Shown: piece after piece, positions 25,512-35,538 of the stretch
How positions within the stretch are numbered: position 1 is the first letter of the stretch
Layout of the letters: each line of letters opens with the position of its first letter
Source: Dysosmobacter welbionis
Lineage (GTDB): Bacteria; Bacillota; Clostridia; Oscillospirales; Oscillospiraceae
Assembly (NCBI RefSeq): GCF_005121165.3
Contig: NZ_CP034413.3
Coordinates: forward strand, 1,178,001 to 1,242,000
DNA length: 64,000 nt
Direction of reading: 5' to 3'
Translations under genes and position numbers: made by a program
The notes under the pieces: generated by a model
The model's input: only the letters and a program-made list of their open reading frames with translations
Told to the model about the DNA's origin: nothing
Databases searched by the model: none

Positions 25512-27938
25512 TCACTTGTGGGGCACGTGCCAGATGTTGTCGGCATACTCCGCCACAGCCCGGTCGGCGGCGAACACGCCGCTGCGGGCGATGTTGTGCA
25601 GGCTCATGCGATTCCAGGCCGTCTGGTCCCGATAGGTCTCCGCCATGCGCTTTTCCGCCTGGCAGTATGCCTGGAAGTCCGCCAGCAAAAAGTACTCGTC
25701 CGCGGGGCTGCCCCCGGCGCCGAACAGCAGCCGCTGGTACAGGTCGTCGTACCGGACACCGTCCCGGAAGCCGGTCCGCAGCGCGTCCAGGCACCGGTGA
25801 AGCACCGGGTCCCGGTTGTACAGCCGCTGGGGCACATAGCCTTCCCGCTTCAGCTGCTCCACCTCGTCGGCCCGCAGGCCAAAGAGGAACATGTTCTCGT
25901 CCCCCAGCAGGTCGTGCATCTCCACGTTGGCACCGTCCAGGGTGCCAACGGTCAGGGCGCCGTTCATCATGAACTTCATGTTGCCGGTGCCGCTGGCCTC
26001 CTTGCCGGCGGTGGAGATCTGCTGGCTCACCTCGCTGGCGGGCATCAGCTGCTCCGCCAGGGAGACCCGGTAGTTCTCCAGAAACACCACCTGCAGCTTA
26101 TCGCGGCAGATAGGGTCGTGGTCGATCTGATCCGCCAGGGAGTTGATGAGGCGGATGATCCGCTTGGCCACTGCATACCCCGGCGCCGCCTTGGCGCCGA
26201 ACAGGAACGTGTGGGGCTGCGTGATGGCGTTGGGGTCGTCCTGGAGCTTCTGGTACAATGCGATGATGTGCAGCACGTTCAAAAGCTGCCGCTTATACTC
26301 GTGGAGCCGCTTCACCTGAACGTCGAAGATGGCGTCCGGGTTCAGCTCCACGCCCCGGGTCTTCTTGGCATGGGCGGCGAAGGCCGCCTTGTTGGCCCGC
26401 TTGATGGCACCCAGCCTCTCCAGAACAGAGGCGTCATCGGCATAGTCATCCAGCTTTTTCAGGGCCTGGGGGTGCAGCAGATAGTCGTCCCCGCCGGTCA
26501 GGTCCCGGATCAAGCCGTCCAGTCCGGGGTTGATCTCACTGAGCCAGCGGCGGTGGTCAATGCCGTTGGTGACGTTCCGGAATTTCCAGGGCTCCATGCC
26601 GTAGGCGTCCCTGAAAACGTCCTTTTTCAGGATCTCGGAGTGTAGGCCGCTGACGCCGTTGACCGCCATGCCGCCGGCGATGCAGAGGTTGGCCATGCGG
26701 ACCTGACCGCCCCAGACGATGGCCATTTTCTCCGTCTTCTTGGGGTCGTGGTAGAAGTCCTCCACCTTCTTCTGCCAGCGGCGGGAGATCTCCAGGATAA
26801 TCTGCCACACCCGGGGCAGCAGGAATTCCACCAGGCTCTGGGGCCAGCGTTCCAGCGCCTCCGAAAGGACCGTGTGGTTGGTGTAGGCCACGGATCTCGT
26901 GGTGATGTCCCACGCCTCATCCCAGTCCATGCCGGCGTCGTCGATCAGGATCCGCATCAGCTCCGGGATCACCAGGGCCGGGTGGGTGTCGTTGATCTGG
27001 ATGACGTTCTTCTCATGGAAGTTCTTCATGGTGCCGTACAGTTCGGTGTGCTTGGCGGCGATGGACTGGAGGGTGGCGGACACGAAGAAGTACTGCTGTT
27101 TCAGCCGCAGAGACTTGCCCTCCAGATGATTGTCCTCCGGATAGAGGACCTTGGCAATGGTCTCTGCCATGGCCTCGTCCTCCGCGGCCTTCAGGTACTC
27201 GCCCCGGGAGAACAGGGACATATCCACCGGCTGGGTGGACCGGGCGTCCCACAGCCGCAGGACATTCACATGCTCCGTGCCGTAGCCGGCGATCTCCATG
27301 TCGCAGGGCACGGCCTGGACCACCGTGGCGTCCTCATTGACGATGTGCAGGTGGCCGTTGTCCCAGAACTCCCGCACGGTGCCGCCGAAGCGGACCTCCT
27401 GGGTCTCCGCGGGCTTTGGCATCAGCCAGGCCGCGCCCAGGTCCTTCCAGTTGTCCGGCAGCTCTACCTGCTGGCCCTCCACGATCTTCTGCTTGAAGAT
27501 GCCCAGCTCGTAGCAGATGGAATAGCCGGTGGCCGGGATCTCCAGCGTAGTCATGGAGTCTAGATAGCAGGCGGCCAGGCGGCCCAGGCCGCCGTTGCCC
27601 AGGGCGGCGTCCGGCTCGATCTCAAAGATGTCGGCCGCCTTGAAGCCCAGGTGCTCCAGCGCCTCCCGCAGCTGGGGCAGCAGCCCTAGGTTATAGGCAT
27701 TCTTCATCAGGCTGCGGCCCATCAGAAACTCCAGAGACAGGTAGTGCACCTGCCGGGCATGCTGCTGGCGGGCCTTCTGACGGGTCTCCACCTCCCGCAG
27801 AGCCATCATGTCCCGCAGGACCAGGGCGCTGGCCCGCATCATCTCTCCATCCGTTGCCTCCGCCGCCGTCTTTCCGAAGCTGACCATCAGCTTGGCGGTG
27901 AGGGCGTTCTCCAGGGTCTGTGTGGTAATTGGTGTCAT
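25512..27938 (-). CDS. glgP: Glycogen/alpha-glucan phosphorylase
   Basis: 808 aa, GT35 family. It releases glucose 1-phosphate from alpha-1,4-glucan ends. The pyridoxal-phosphate Lys lies in the conserved segment EASGTGNMKFMMNGAL, and the active-site regions LGNGGLGRLAACYLDS and NDTHPALVIPELMR are intact. The gene begins 8 nt after the glgA stop codon with AAGGAG before the ATG and is last in the glgB-C-D-A-P operon, so breakdown capacity is made together with synthesis. Confidence 0.97.
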   Translation of the reverse strand: MTPITTQTLENALTAKLMVSFGKTAAEATDGEMMRASALVLRDMMALREVETRQKARQQHARQVHYLSLEFLMGRSLMKNAYNLGLLPQLREALEHLGFKAADIFEIEPDAALGNGGLGRLAACYLDSMTTLEIPATGYSICYELGIFKQKIVEGQQVELPDNWKDLGAAWLMPKPAETQEVRFGGTVREFWDNGHLHIVNEDATVVQAVPCDMEIAGYGTEHVNVLRLWDARSTQPVDMSLFSRGEYLKAAEDEAMAETIAKVLYPEDNHLEGKSLRLKQQYFFVSATLQSIAAKHTELYGTMKNFHEKNVIQINDTHPALVIPELMRILIDDAGMDWDEAWDITTRSVAYTNHTVLSEALERWPQSLVEFLLPRVWQIILEISRRWQKKVEDFYHDPKKTEKMAIVWGGQVRMANLCIAGGMAVNGVSGLHSEILKKDVFRDAYGMEPWKFRNVTNGIDHRRWLSEINPGLDGLIRDLTGGDDYLLHPQALKKLDDYADDASVLERLGAIKRANKAAFAAHAKKTRGVELNPDAIFDVQVKRLHEYKRQLLNVLHIIALYQKLQDDPNAITQPHTFLFGAKAAPGYAVAKRIIRLINSLADQIDHDPICRDKLQVVFLENYRVSLAEQLMPASEVSQQISTAGKEASGTGNMKFMMNGALTVGTLDGANVEMHDLLGDENMFLFGLRADEVEQLKREGYVPQRLYNRDPVLHRCLDALRTGFRDGVRYDDLYQRLLFGAGGSPADEYFLLADFQAYCQAEKRMAETYRDQTAWNRMSLHNIARSGVFAADRAVAEYADNIWHVPHK

Positions 27939-27946
27939 GCGTCTCC

Positions 27947-29737
27947 TTACTCCGCCGGCTCCTGTTTCCCGGCGGTCCCCTTCTTGGGTTTGGTCTCTTT
28001 CTTGGCAGGCGTCCTCCTGCCGCTTTTGGCGGCCGTCTTTTTGGCGGCCGGTTTCTTGGCTGCCGTCCGCTTTCTGGCGGCAGGCTTCTTCTCCGGTGCG
28101 GCCGGAGCGGCCTCCTCAGCCGCCGGCTCGGCGGACGATTGTGCCGCTTCCGCGGTCGGCTGCGGAGCAGGTTCGTCAGATGCGGGCTCCGCCGCTTCCG
28201 CGGGGGCGGTCTCTTCCGCGGGGGCGGTCTCTTCCGCGGGAGCGGATTCCTCCGCCGGGGCGGACTCTTCTGTCCGGACGGGCTCCTCCGCAGGGGGCCA
28301 AGGCTGGCCGGTGACGGTGCTGTAAATGTGCAGGTACTCCCCCGCGCTCCGGGCCCAGCTGAAATCGCAGGCCATAGCCCGCGCCCGCAGCCGGGCGAAG
28401 GCGTCGGGATAGTCCTTGTAAAGATACACCGCCTCCCGGATCACATACAGCATATCACTGCCGGCGTAATTTGCAAAGGTAAATCCGTTGCCGGCGTCCC
28501 TCCAGGACTCGTACGGGCTGACGGTGTCCTTCAGTCCGCCGGTCTCCCGGACGATGGGCACGGTGCCGTACCGCATGGCGATCATCTGACTCAAGCCGCA
28601 GGGCTCGCTCTTGGAGGGCATCAGGAACAGATCCGCGCCTGCATAGATGGCCATGGACAGCTCCTCGTTGTAGTCCAGGCGCACGGCCATGCGGCCGGAA
28701 TACTGCTGGGCTGCCCACTGGAAGAACTCCTCGTACTTCCGGTCCCCCTTGCCCAGGATCACCATCTGCAGGGGCAGCTCCATCATGTCGTGGAGCACCT
28801 CGCACACCAGATCCAGGCCCTTGTGGGACACCAGGCGGCTGACGATGCCCACGATGGGAACGTAGGGCTCCTGCCGCAGGCCCATGAGCTTCTGCAGCTC
28901 CGCCTTGTCCGCCTGCTTGCCCGCCATGTCCGCCGCGCTGTAATTGACGGCGATGTGGGGATCCGCGGCGGGGTCATACCGCTTCACGTCGATGCCGTTC
29001 AGCACGCCGGAGAGCTTGTAGCCGCAACGGCGCATGATGCCGTCCAGCCGGTGGGCGAAGTAGGGCATCTTCAGCTCGTTGGCGTAAGTAGGAGAGACGG
29101 CGTTGACGGCGTCGGCGCACAAAATGGCGCCCTTCAGCAGGTTCACGTCCCCGTCCATCAGAATGGTGCCGTCATCCGCCCAGCCGTGGTCCAGGCCGAA
29201 CAGGTCCCCCAGGGTCTGGCGGCCGTAGCGGCCCTGGTACTCAATATTATGAATGGAGAGCACGGTCCGGATACTCCGGAACCGCTCCTCCCGCACGCTG
29301 TCGTCCTTCAGATAGATGGGCACCAGGGCGGTCTGCCAGTCGTTGCAGTGGATGACCTCCGGCCAGAACCTCAGGTGGGGCAGCATCCGCACCACGGCCC
29401 GGGAGAAAAATCCGAACCGCTCGCCGTCGTCCATGTAGCCGTACAACTCCGGACGCCGGAAATACTGCTCGTTGTCCAGGAAGTACCAGGTGACGCCGTC
29501 CCGTTCCATGGAGAACAGCCCGCAGTAGCTGTGGCGCCAGGCCAGGTCCACATAGTCGTAGCATTCAAAATGCAGCTGGTCGCTGAATTTCTCCTTCACC
29601 TTCTGGTACAGGGGCAGCACCACCGCCACATCCGCGCCCTGGGCCGCCAGCGCCGCAGGCAGGGAGCCCGCCACATCCGCAAGGCCTCCGGTTTTGCAGA
29701 ACGGAACCGCCTCGCTGGCCGCATATAAAATCTTCAT
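27947..29737 (-). CDS. glgA: Glycogen synthase with an acidic-then-basic C-terminal tail
   Basis: ADP-glucose:glucan 4-alpha-glucosyltransferase, GT5 family. The N-terminal KTGGLADVAGSLP holds the ADP-glucose-binding KxGG, and the second Rossmann domain has PSKSEPCGLSQMIAMRYG. The catalytic part ends near residue 478, the normal family length. It is followed by about 115 extra residues: a Pro/Ala/Glu tract with repeated PAEET/PAEES units (about 484-545) and then a Lys/Ala/Pro tract (KKPAAKKTAAKSGRR, about 546-592) resembling histone H1-like tails. Expected function is normal; the tail's role is unknown. RBS AAAGGAGAGG. Confidence 0.95.
   Translation of the reverse strand: MKILYAASEAVPFCKTGGLADVAGSLPAALAAQGADVAVVLPLYQKVKEKFSDQLHFECYDYVDLAWRHSYCGLFSMERDGVTWYFLDNEQYFRRPELYGYMDDGERFGFFSRAVVRMLPHLRFWPEVIHCNDWQTALVPIYLKDDSVREERFRSIRTVLSIHNIEYQGRYGRQTLGDLFGLDHGWADDGTILMDGDVNLLKGAILCADAVNAVSPTYANELKMPYFAHRLDGIMRRCGYKLSGVLNGIDVKRYDPAADPHIAVNYSAADMAGKQADKAELQKLMGLRQEPYVPIVGIVSRLVSHKGLDLVCEVLHDMMELPLQMVILGKGDRKYEEFFQWAAQQYSGRMAVRLDYNEELSMAIYAGADLFLMPSKSEPCGLSQMIAMRYGTVPIVRETGGLKDTVSPYESWRDAGNGFTFANYAGSDMLYVIREAVYLYKDYPDAFARLRARAMACDFSWARSAGEYLHIYSTVTGQPWPPAEEPVRTEESAPAEESAPAEETAPAEETAPAEAAEPASDEPAPQPTAEAAQSSAEPAAEEAAPAAPEKKPAARKRTAAKKPAAKKTAAKSGRRTPAKKETKPKKGTAGKQEPAE
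28201..28272 (-). repeat. Four tandem 18-bp units in the glgA tail
   Basis: Units at 28201-28218, 28219-28236 (identical to the first), 28237-28254 and 28255-28272 each encode a six-residue PAEE-type block. This suggests growth of the tail by slippage or unequal recombination. Confidence 0.85.
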
Positions 29738-29789
29738 AGTCCTCTCCTTTCACGCTCATGCGCCCCGCCCTCCGGCAGGGTCAGGGACC

Positions 29790-29818
29790 GGCGGGACTCC
29801 GTCAGCCGGAGCCCCGCC
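29790..29818 (-). other. Intercistronic hairpin between glgD and glgA
   Basis: A 12-position stem (29790-29801 / 29807-29818, one wobble) with a 5-nt loop lies in the 117-nt gap, the only sizeable gap inside the glycogen operon. There is no T-tract, so processing or differential stability is more likely than termination. Confidence 0.6.
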
Positions 29819-29854
29819 CGTCTATTCGCCGTCCTGGAAGCCTTCCTCCCGCAC

Positions 29855-30966
29855 TCACACCTGACTGCCCTTGGCCAGCACGATGGGATACGAGCTGTGT
29901 CCCATCAGCGTCCGGTCCGGCAGGATTTCTACATTTTTATCCGCGATCAGATGGGACACCGCCGCGCCCCGGCGCACCGCCGTCTCCTTGAAGAGCACGC
30001 AGTTGCGCACCACAGCGCCGGCCTCCACCACCACGCCGGGGAAGAGGATGGAGTTCTCCACCACGCCCTCGATGTTGCAGCCGTCTGCGATCAGGGAGTT
30101 CTCGCAGTAGCCGTCGGGTCCGATGTAGGCGGAGGACTTGTCAGTGGCCTTGGCCCGGATGGGCCGCTCGGCACAGAACAGCTCCGCCCGGATGGCCGGG
30201 TCCAGCAGCTGCATACTGCGGTCGTAATACTCCTGTACAGAGCGGATCTGCGCCGCGAAGCCGCCCCAGATGTATCCCTGGAGCTTCAGGCTGTCCTTCC
30301 GGGCCTGGAGCACGTCCCGCCGCAGGCTGTACTGATCCCGGGTGGCGCACTCGTCCACCAGATCCAGCAGCAGCCTGGTGGAGAGGATGTACACTTCCAG
30401 CCCCCGGTAGCCCCTGGGCCGGTGGAGGTGATACAACACATCCGTGACGCGGCCGGTGCCGTCCAGCTCAAAATAGGTGCCGTTCTCCGTCTCAAAGCTG
30501 TCGTTGCCGCAGACTACGGTGATGTCCGCGCCGGACTTGATGTGCTGGTCATAGATGTCGGACAGGGGCAGGTTCACCACCAGGTCGCCGTCCATAAGCA
30601 CCACATAGTCCCGGCGGATCTCCTCCAGATAGGAGCGGACGCCCGCCAGGGCCTCCATCTTGCCCCGGAAGACCGCCGCCTCGCCCCAGTGCTGCTTGTA
30701 TGCAAAGGGGGGCAGGATCTTCAAGCCGCCCCGCTTGCGGGACAGGTCCCAGTCCTTGCCGGTGCCCAAGTGGTCCAGCAGGCTCTGATAATGGCCGTGA
30801 AGCACCACACCCACGTCCGTGACACCGGCGTTCACCAGGTTGGACAGGGCGAAGTCCACCGCCCGGTACCTCCCGCCGAAGGGGATGGACGACGCGGAGC
30901 GGATCTCCCCCAGCTCCCGCAGGTCATTGCGCTTTTCATAGGAAAAGATGATCCCGTGCATGCCGT

Positions 30967-30970
<4 letters not shown>
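29855..30970 (-). CDS. glgD: ADP-glucose pyrophosphorylase regulatory-type subunit GlgD
   Basis: 371 aa and homologous to GlgC, but the N-terminal nucleotide-binding loop (GGxGxRL in GlgC) is missing; the chain starts [15 protein letters not shown] and goes to [20 protein letters not shown]. The C-terminal half has the left-handed beta-helix hexapeptide pattern. In Firmicutes GlgD forms a heterotetramer with GlgC and raises its activity. It overlaps the glgC stop by 4 bp, with AGGAGG 7 nt before the ATG. Confidence 0.95.
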
Positions 30971-32171
<1,201 letters not shown>

Positions 32172-32175
<4 letters not shown>

Positions 32176-34094
32176 GTCTTTTCCAACTCCTTTGCCTGTT
32201 GTTTCTTCCTGGGTCTGGGGAACGTCCCCTCGCCCCGCAGGAACACCGCACCGAAGGCCGGGATCCGGATGGCGGCGGAGCATTCCTTTCCATGGGAGGG
32301 CACGGCCTCCACCATCACCGCCTCAGAATCGCCGAAACCGTCGCCGCCGTATGCGGGGTCATCGGTATTGAACACGGGCACATACCGCCTGTAGGGCGGC
32401 ACGCCCATCCGATAGTTCGTATAGGTGTTGGGCGAGAAGTTCACCGCGCACATAAGGTCGCGGCCCTTCTTGTCCCTGCGCAGAAACACCACCACGTTGT
32501 TGTGGTTGTCGTCCGGCACCAGCCATTCAAAGCCCGCCCAGTCGAAGTCGACCTCCCACAAAGCCGCCGTCTTTTTATAAAAGGCGTTGATCTCCCGGAA
32601 GAACTTCCGGAGCTTCTGATTCTCTGGTCGGTCCAGCAGGTACCAGTCCAGCTGCCCGTCGGAGTCCCACTCGTGCCACTGGCCGATCTCCGCCCCCATA
32701 AACAGCAGCTTCTTCCCCGGGTGGGCCAGGAGATAGGCGTAGAAGCCTCTCAGGCACCGCAGCTGGTTGTCGTAGTCCCCGGGCATCTTCCCCACGATGG
32801 ACCCCTTCATGTGGACCACCTCATCGTGGGAGATGGGCAGCACAAAGTTCTCAGAAAAGGCATACATCATGGAGAAGGTGATGTCCTTGTGGTTGTACTG
32901 GCGGAAATAGGGATCCAGCTTCAAATAGTGGCACATGTCGTTCATCCAGCCCATGTTCCACTTCAGATTGAAGCCCAATCCCCCCACGTCCGGCGGGCGG
33001 GTCACCAGGGGCCAGGCGGTGGACTCCTCGGCGATCATCAGCACGCTTGGGTCCGTCTGGAAGGCCATGGTGTTCAGCTCCCGCAGAAACTCGATGGCCT
33101 CCAGGTTCTCGTGTCCACCGTACTGATTGGGGGTCCAGGCTCCGCCCTGGCGGTCGTAGTCCAGGTACAGCATGGAGGCCACCGCGTCCACCCGCAGGCC
33201 GTCGATGTGGTACTCTTCCAGCCAGAAGCGGGCGGAGGAGAAGAGAAAGCTCTTCACCTCGGGCCGGCCGTAGTCGAAGACCCGGGTGCCCCAGGCGGCG
33301 TGCTCCCGCTTGTTGGGATCGCTGTACTCATAGCAGTAGGTGCCGTCGAATTCGTAGAGGCCCTGAGCGTCCTTGCAGAAGTGGGAGGGCACCCAGTCCA
33401 GCAGCACCAGGATGCCGTTTTTATGCATGTGGTTCACGAACCACATGAAGTCCTTGGGCGTGCCGAACCGGGAGGTTGGGGCGAAGTACCCGGTGCACTG
33501 GTAGCCCCAGGAGTCGTCCAGGGGGTGCTCCGTCACCGGCAGCAGTTCGATGGCGGTGTAGCCCATATCCTTCACATAGGCGGCCAGATCCTTCGCCAGG
33601 TCCTTGTAGTCGATGAAGTCCCCGTTTCCCCGCTTTTTCCAGGAGCCCAGATGGACCTCATAGATATTCAGCGGTGATGTATAGACCGGGTGCTTGGCCT
33701 TCTTCTCCCGGAAAGCGCCGTCCGTCCACTTGAATCCGCTGATGTCATACAGCTTGCTGGCTGTCGCCGGCCGGGTCTCTGTGTGGAAGCCGTAGGGGTC
33801 CGCCTTCTGGCGGACCTGGCCGTCCGCCCCCCGCACCGCATATTTATAGGAAGTATAGACCGGCAGGTCCGGCAGAAAGCCCTCCCAGATCTCGCCCTTA
33901 CGGGCGAGGGGGGCCGCTCCCTCCTCCCAGTCGTTGAAGTCGCCCACGACGGACACCGCCTCCGCATGGGGGGCCCAGACCCGGAACGTCCAGCCATCTC
34001 TGCCCCGCTTTTTGGCAGGGTGGGCGCCGAACCAGCGCCAGCCGTCCGTCATCGTCCCCTGGTGGAAACGGTCCGCCTGTCCTTGTTTTGCCAT
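32172..34094 (-). CDS. glgB: 1,4-alpha-glucan branching enzyme
   Basis: 640 aa, GH13. A CBM48 domain (about residues 25-115, [19 protein letters not shown]) precedes the (beta/alpha)8 barrel: [16 protein letters not shown] (nucleophile Asp), MIAEEST (acid/base Glu) and PISHDEVVH (transition-state Asp). It transfers glucan segments to alpha-1,6 positions. It is the first gene of the glycogen operon, with AGAGGAG 8 nt before the ATG. Confidence 0.97.
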
Positions 34095-34194
34095 GGCAGC
34101 AGCTCCTCTCCCCGCCGCGGAGTATCCCCGGCAGGCTCGTCATTCTTAGAGTAAAGCGTTTGCGCGGAATCTGGATATGCATATAATTGTTTAT

Positions 34195-34223
34195 ATTATA
34201 CTTCCTGGGAAAAATACCGTCAA
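34195..34223 (-). promoter_or_regulatory. Sigma-A promoter of the glycogen operon
   Basis: TTGACG (34218-34223) and a perfect TATAAT (34195-34200) on the minus strand are 17 bp apart. The leader is about 95 nt. No operator-like repeat was noticed. Confidence 0.88.
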
Positions 34224-34334
34224 GGATGGTCCTGTCGAAAAAGGGCGGCACAAGTTGGTGGGATTTCCCAGTTTTTTCCCGTATTTTCACAAGAATGTTT
34301 GGTGCTTTTTGTGGGATTGGTCAGGATTTTTCCC

Positions 34335-34363
34335 GGAACTTTCCGCTTTTTAATCTCGTCTGA
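34335..34363 (+). promoter_or_regulatory. ECF-type promoter candidate for the lipoprotein gene
   Basis: GGAACTT (34335-34341), a 15-bp spacer and CGTCTGA (34357-34363) match the general ECF sigma pattern (GGAAC then CGTC). No sigma-A promoter is evident for this gene. Confidence 0.45.
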
Positions 34364-34415
34364 ACAGAGGAAAAATTTTCCGCCCGTGTTGGGCGGAACG
34401 GAAAGGAAGAATCCC

Positions 34416-34772
34416 ATGAAATCCCGCTCTCTGTTCTGTGCGGCACTGGCCGTGCTGCTGCTCCTGCTCTCCGCCTGCGGTCATCCGGCACCAGAGGCCA
34501 GCGGAGCCGCAGCGGAAGGGCTCTCCGCCACGGACACCATCACGCCGGAGGAAGGCGTCGCCATTCTGGAAAAGCAACTGGGCGCAGTGGACGAGGCCAC
34601 CGGCAATGTGATGTCCTACGGCTACGAAGGGCCGCTTACTCTGGACGGAGTGGACTATTACAACTACCGGGTCTCCTGGCTGGTGGACGGCGATCACCTG
34701 TCCTATCTCACCAACTATCTGGTATCCACCGACGGGCTGGTGGTCCAGGAGTACCTGCCGGAGACGGATTGA
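34416..34772 (+). CDS. Small putative lipoprotein of unknown function
   Basis: 118 aa: a signal peptide with lipobox LSAC (residues 17-20) and a domain of about 90 residues (TPEEGVAILEKQLGAVDEAT, then a DGVDYYNYRVSWLVDG strand region) that may be PepSY- or cystatin-like; this is a guess. AAAGGAAG stands 6 nt before the ATG. Its promoter region looks ECF-type, so it could belong to an envelope-stress regulon. Confidence 0.75.
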   Translation: MKSRSLFCAALAVLLLLLSACGHPAPEASGAAAEGLSATDTITPEEGVAILEKQLGAVDEATGNVMSYGYEGPLTLDGVDYYNYRVSWLVDGDHLSYLTNYLVSTDGLVVQEYLPETD

Positions 34773-34800
34773 TTGCCAAATGAAACCACCCGCCGGGCCT

Positions 34801-34829
34801 GCATAGCCAAACAAATCCTGCGGATACTA
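34801..34829 (+). promoter_or_regulatory. Sigma-G-like promoter of spoVT
   Basis: GCATA (34801-34805), 17 bp, then GATACTA (34823-34829). This is one mismatch from the forespore sigma-G -10 consensus CATNNTA, with a matching -35. Sigma-G control of spoVT is known in Bacillus subtilis. No sigma-A -35/-10 pair was seen upstream. Confidence 0.6.
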
Positions 34830-34885
34830 GCTTTTGCCAAGCAGAATCATCCTGAAAAATCTGAAAGACAAAAGGAGTTTTCGAT

Positions 34886-35428
34886 ATGAAGGCAACTGGA
34901 ATCGTGCGGCGGATCGACGACCTGGGCCGGGTGGTAATCCCCAAGGAGATCCGGCGCACCATGCGGATCCGGGAGGGCGATCCATTGGAAATCTACACCA
35001 GCCGCGAGGGTGAGGTCATCTTCAAGAAATACTCGCTGCTGGGCGGTGTGGAGGACTTCGCCGCGGAGCTCTGCGAGACCATGAGCCGGTCCACCGGCAG
35101 CGTCTGCGCCGTCACGGACCGGGACACGGTCATCGCCGTGGCGGGCGGCAGCAAGCGGGAGCTTATGGGCAAGCGGATCACCCCGGAGCTGGAGCAGATC
35201 ATGGAGAGTCGGAAAATCTACCAGTACACCGGCGAGGGCCAGCCCCTCCAGGTGACGGAGGGCATCGACAGCCTGCTGACCACCGTGGCGGCCCCCATCC
35301 TGGCGGAGGGCGACCTGCTGGGCCTGGTGCTGTTCATCTCCAGCGATCCCGCTGCCGTCACCGGCGACACCGAGTACAAGCTGGCCCAGACCATCGCCGC
35401 CTTTCTGGGCCGGCACATGGAGAGCTGA
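34886..35428 (+). CDS. spoVT: Stage V sporulation protein T (AbrB-type forespore regulator)
   Basis: 180 aa. An AbrB/MazE swapped-hairpin DNA-binding domain (residues 1-50, MKATGIVRRIDDLGRVVIPK) is joined to a C-terminal GAF-like domain (about 56-178). This length and layout are typical of SpoVT, which tunes sigma-G genes in the forespore. AAAGGAG precedes the ATG. Its presence supports an endospore-forming host. Confidence 0.93.
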   Translation: MKATGIVRRIDDLGRVVIPKEIRRTMRIREGDPLEIYTSREGEVIFKKYSLLGGVEDFAAELCETMSRSTGSVCAVTDRDTVIAVAGGSKRELMGKRITPELEQIMESRKIYQYTGEGQPLQVTEGIDSLLTTVAAPILAEGDLLGLVLFISSDPAAVTGDTEYKLAQTIAAFLGRHMES

Positions 35429-35441
35429 ATCCTCTCTCCCG

Positions 35442-35472
35442 CGCGGACGCCTGTACAGGCGTCCGCGTTTTT
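35442..35472 (+). terminator. Intrinsic terminator of spoVT
   Basis: A perfect 12-bp stem (35442-35453 / 35456-35467) is followed by TTTTT, 13 nt past the stop codon. Confidence 0.93.
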
Positions 35473-35538
35473 GATGGCATGAAATGCCGGAAAGACGCTA
35501 TGCTGGAAGTATCCCCCAATTCGGAAGGAGCTGCTTCC

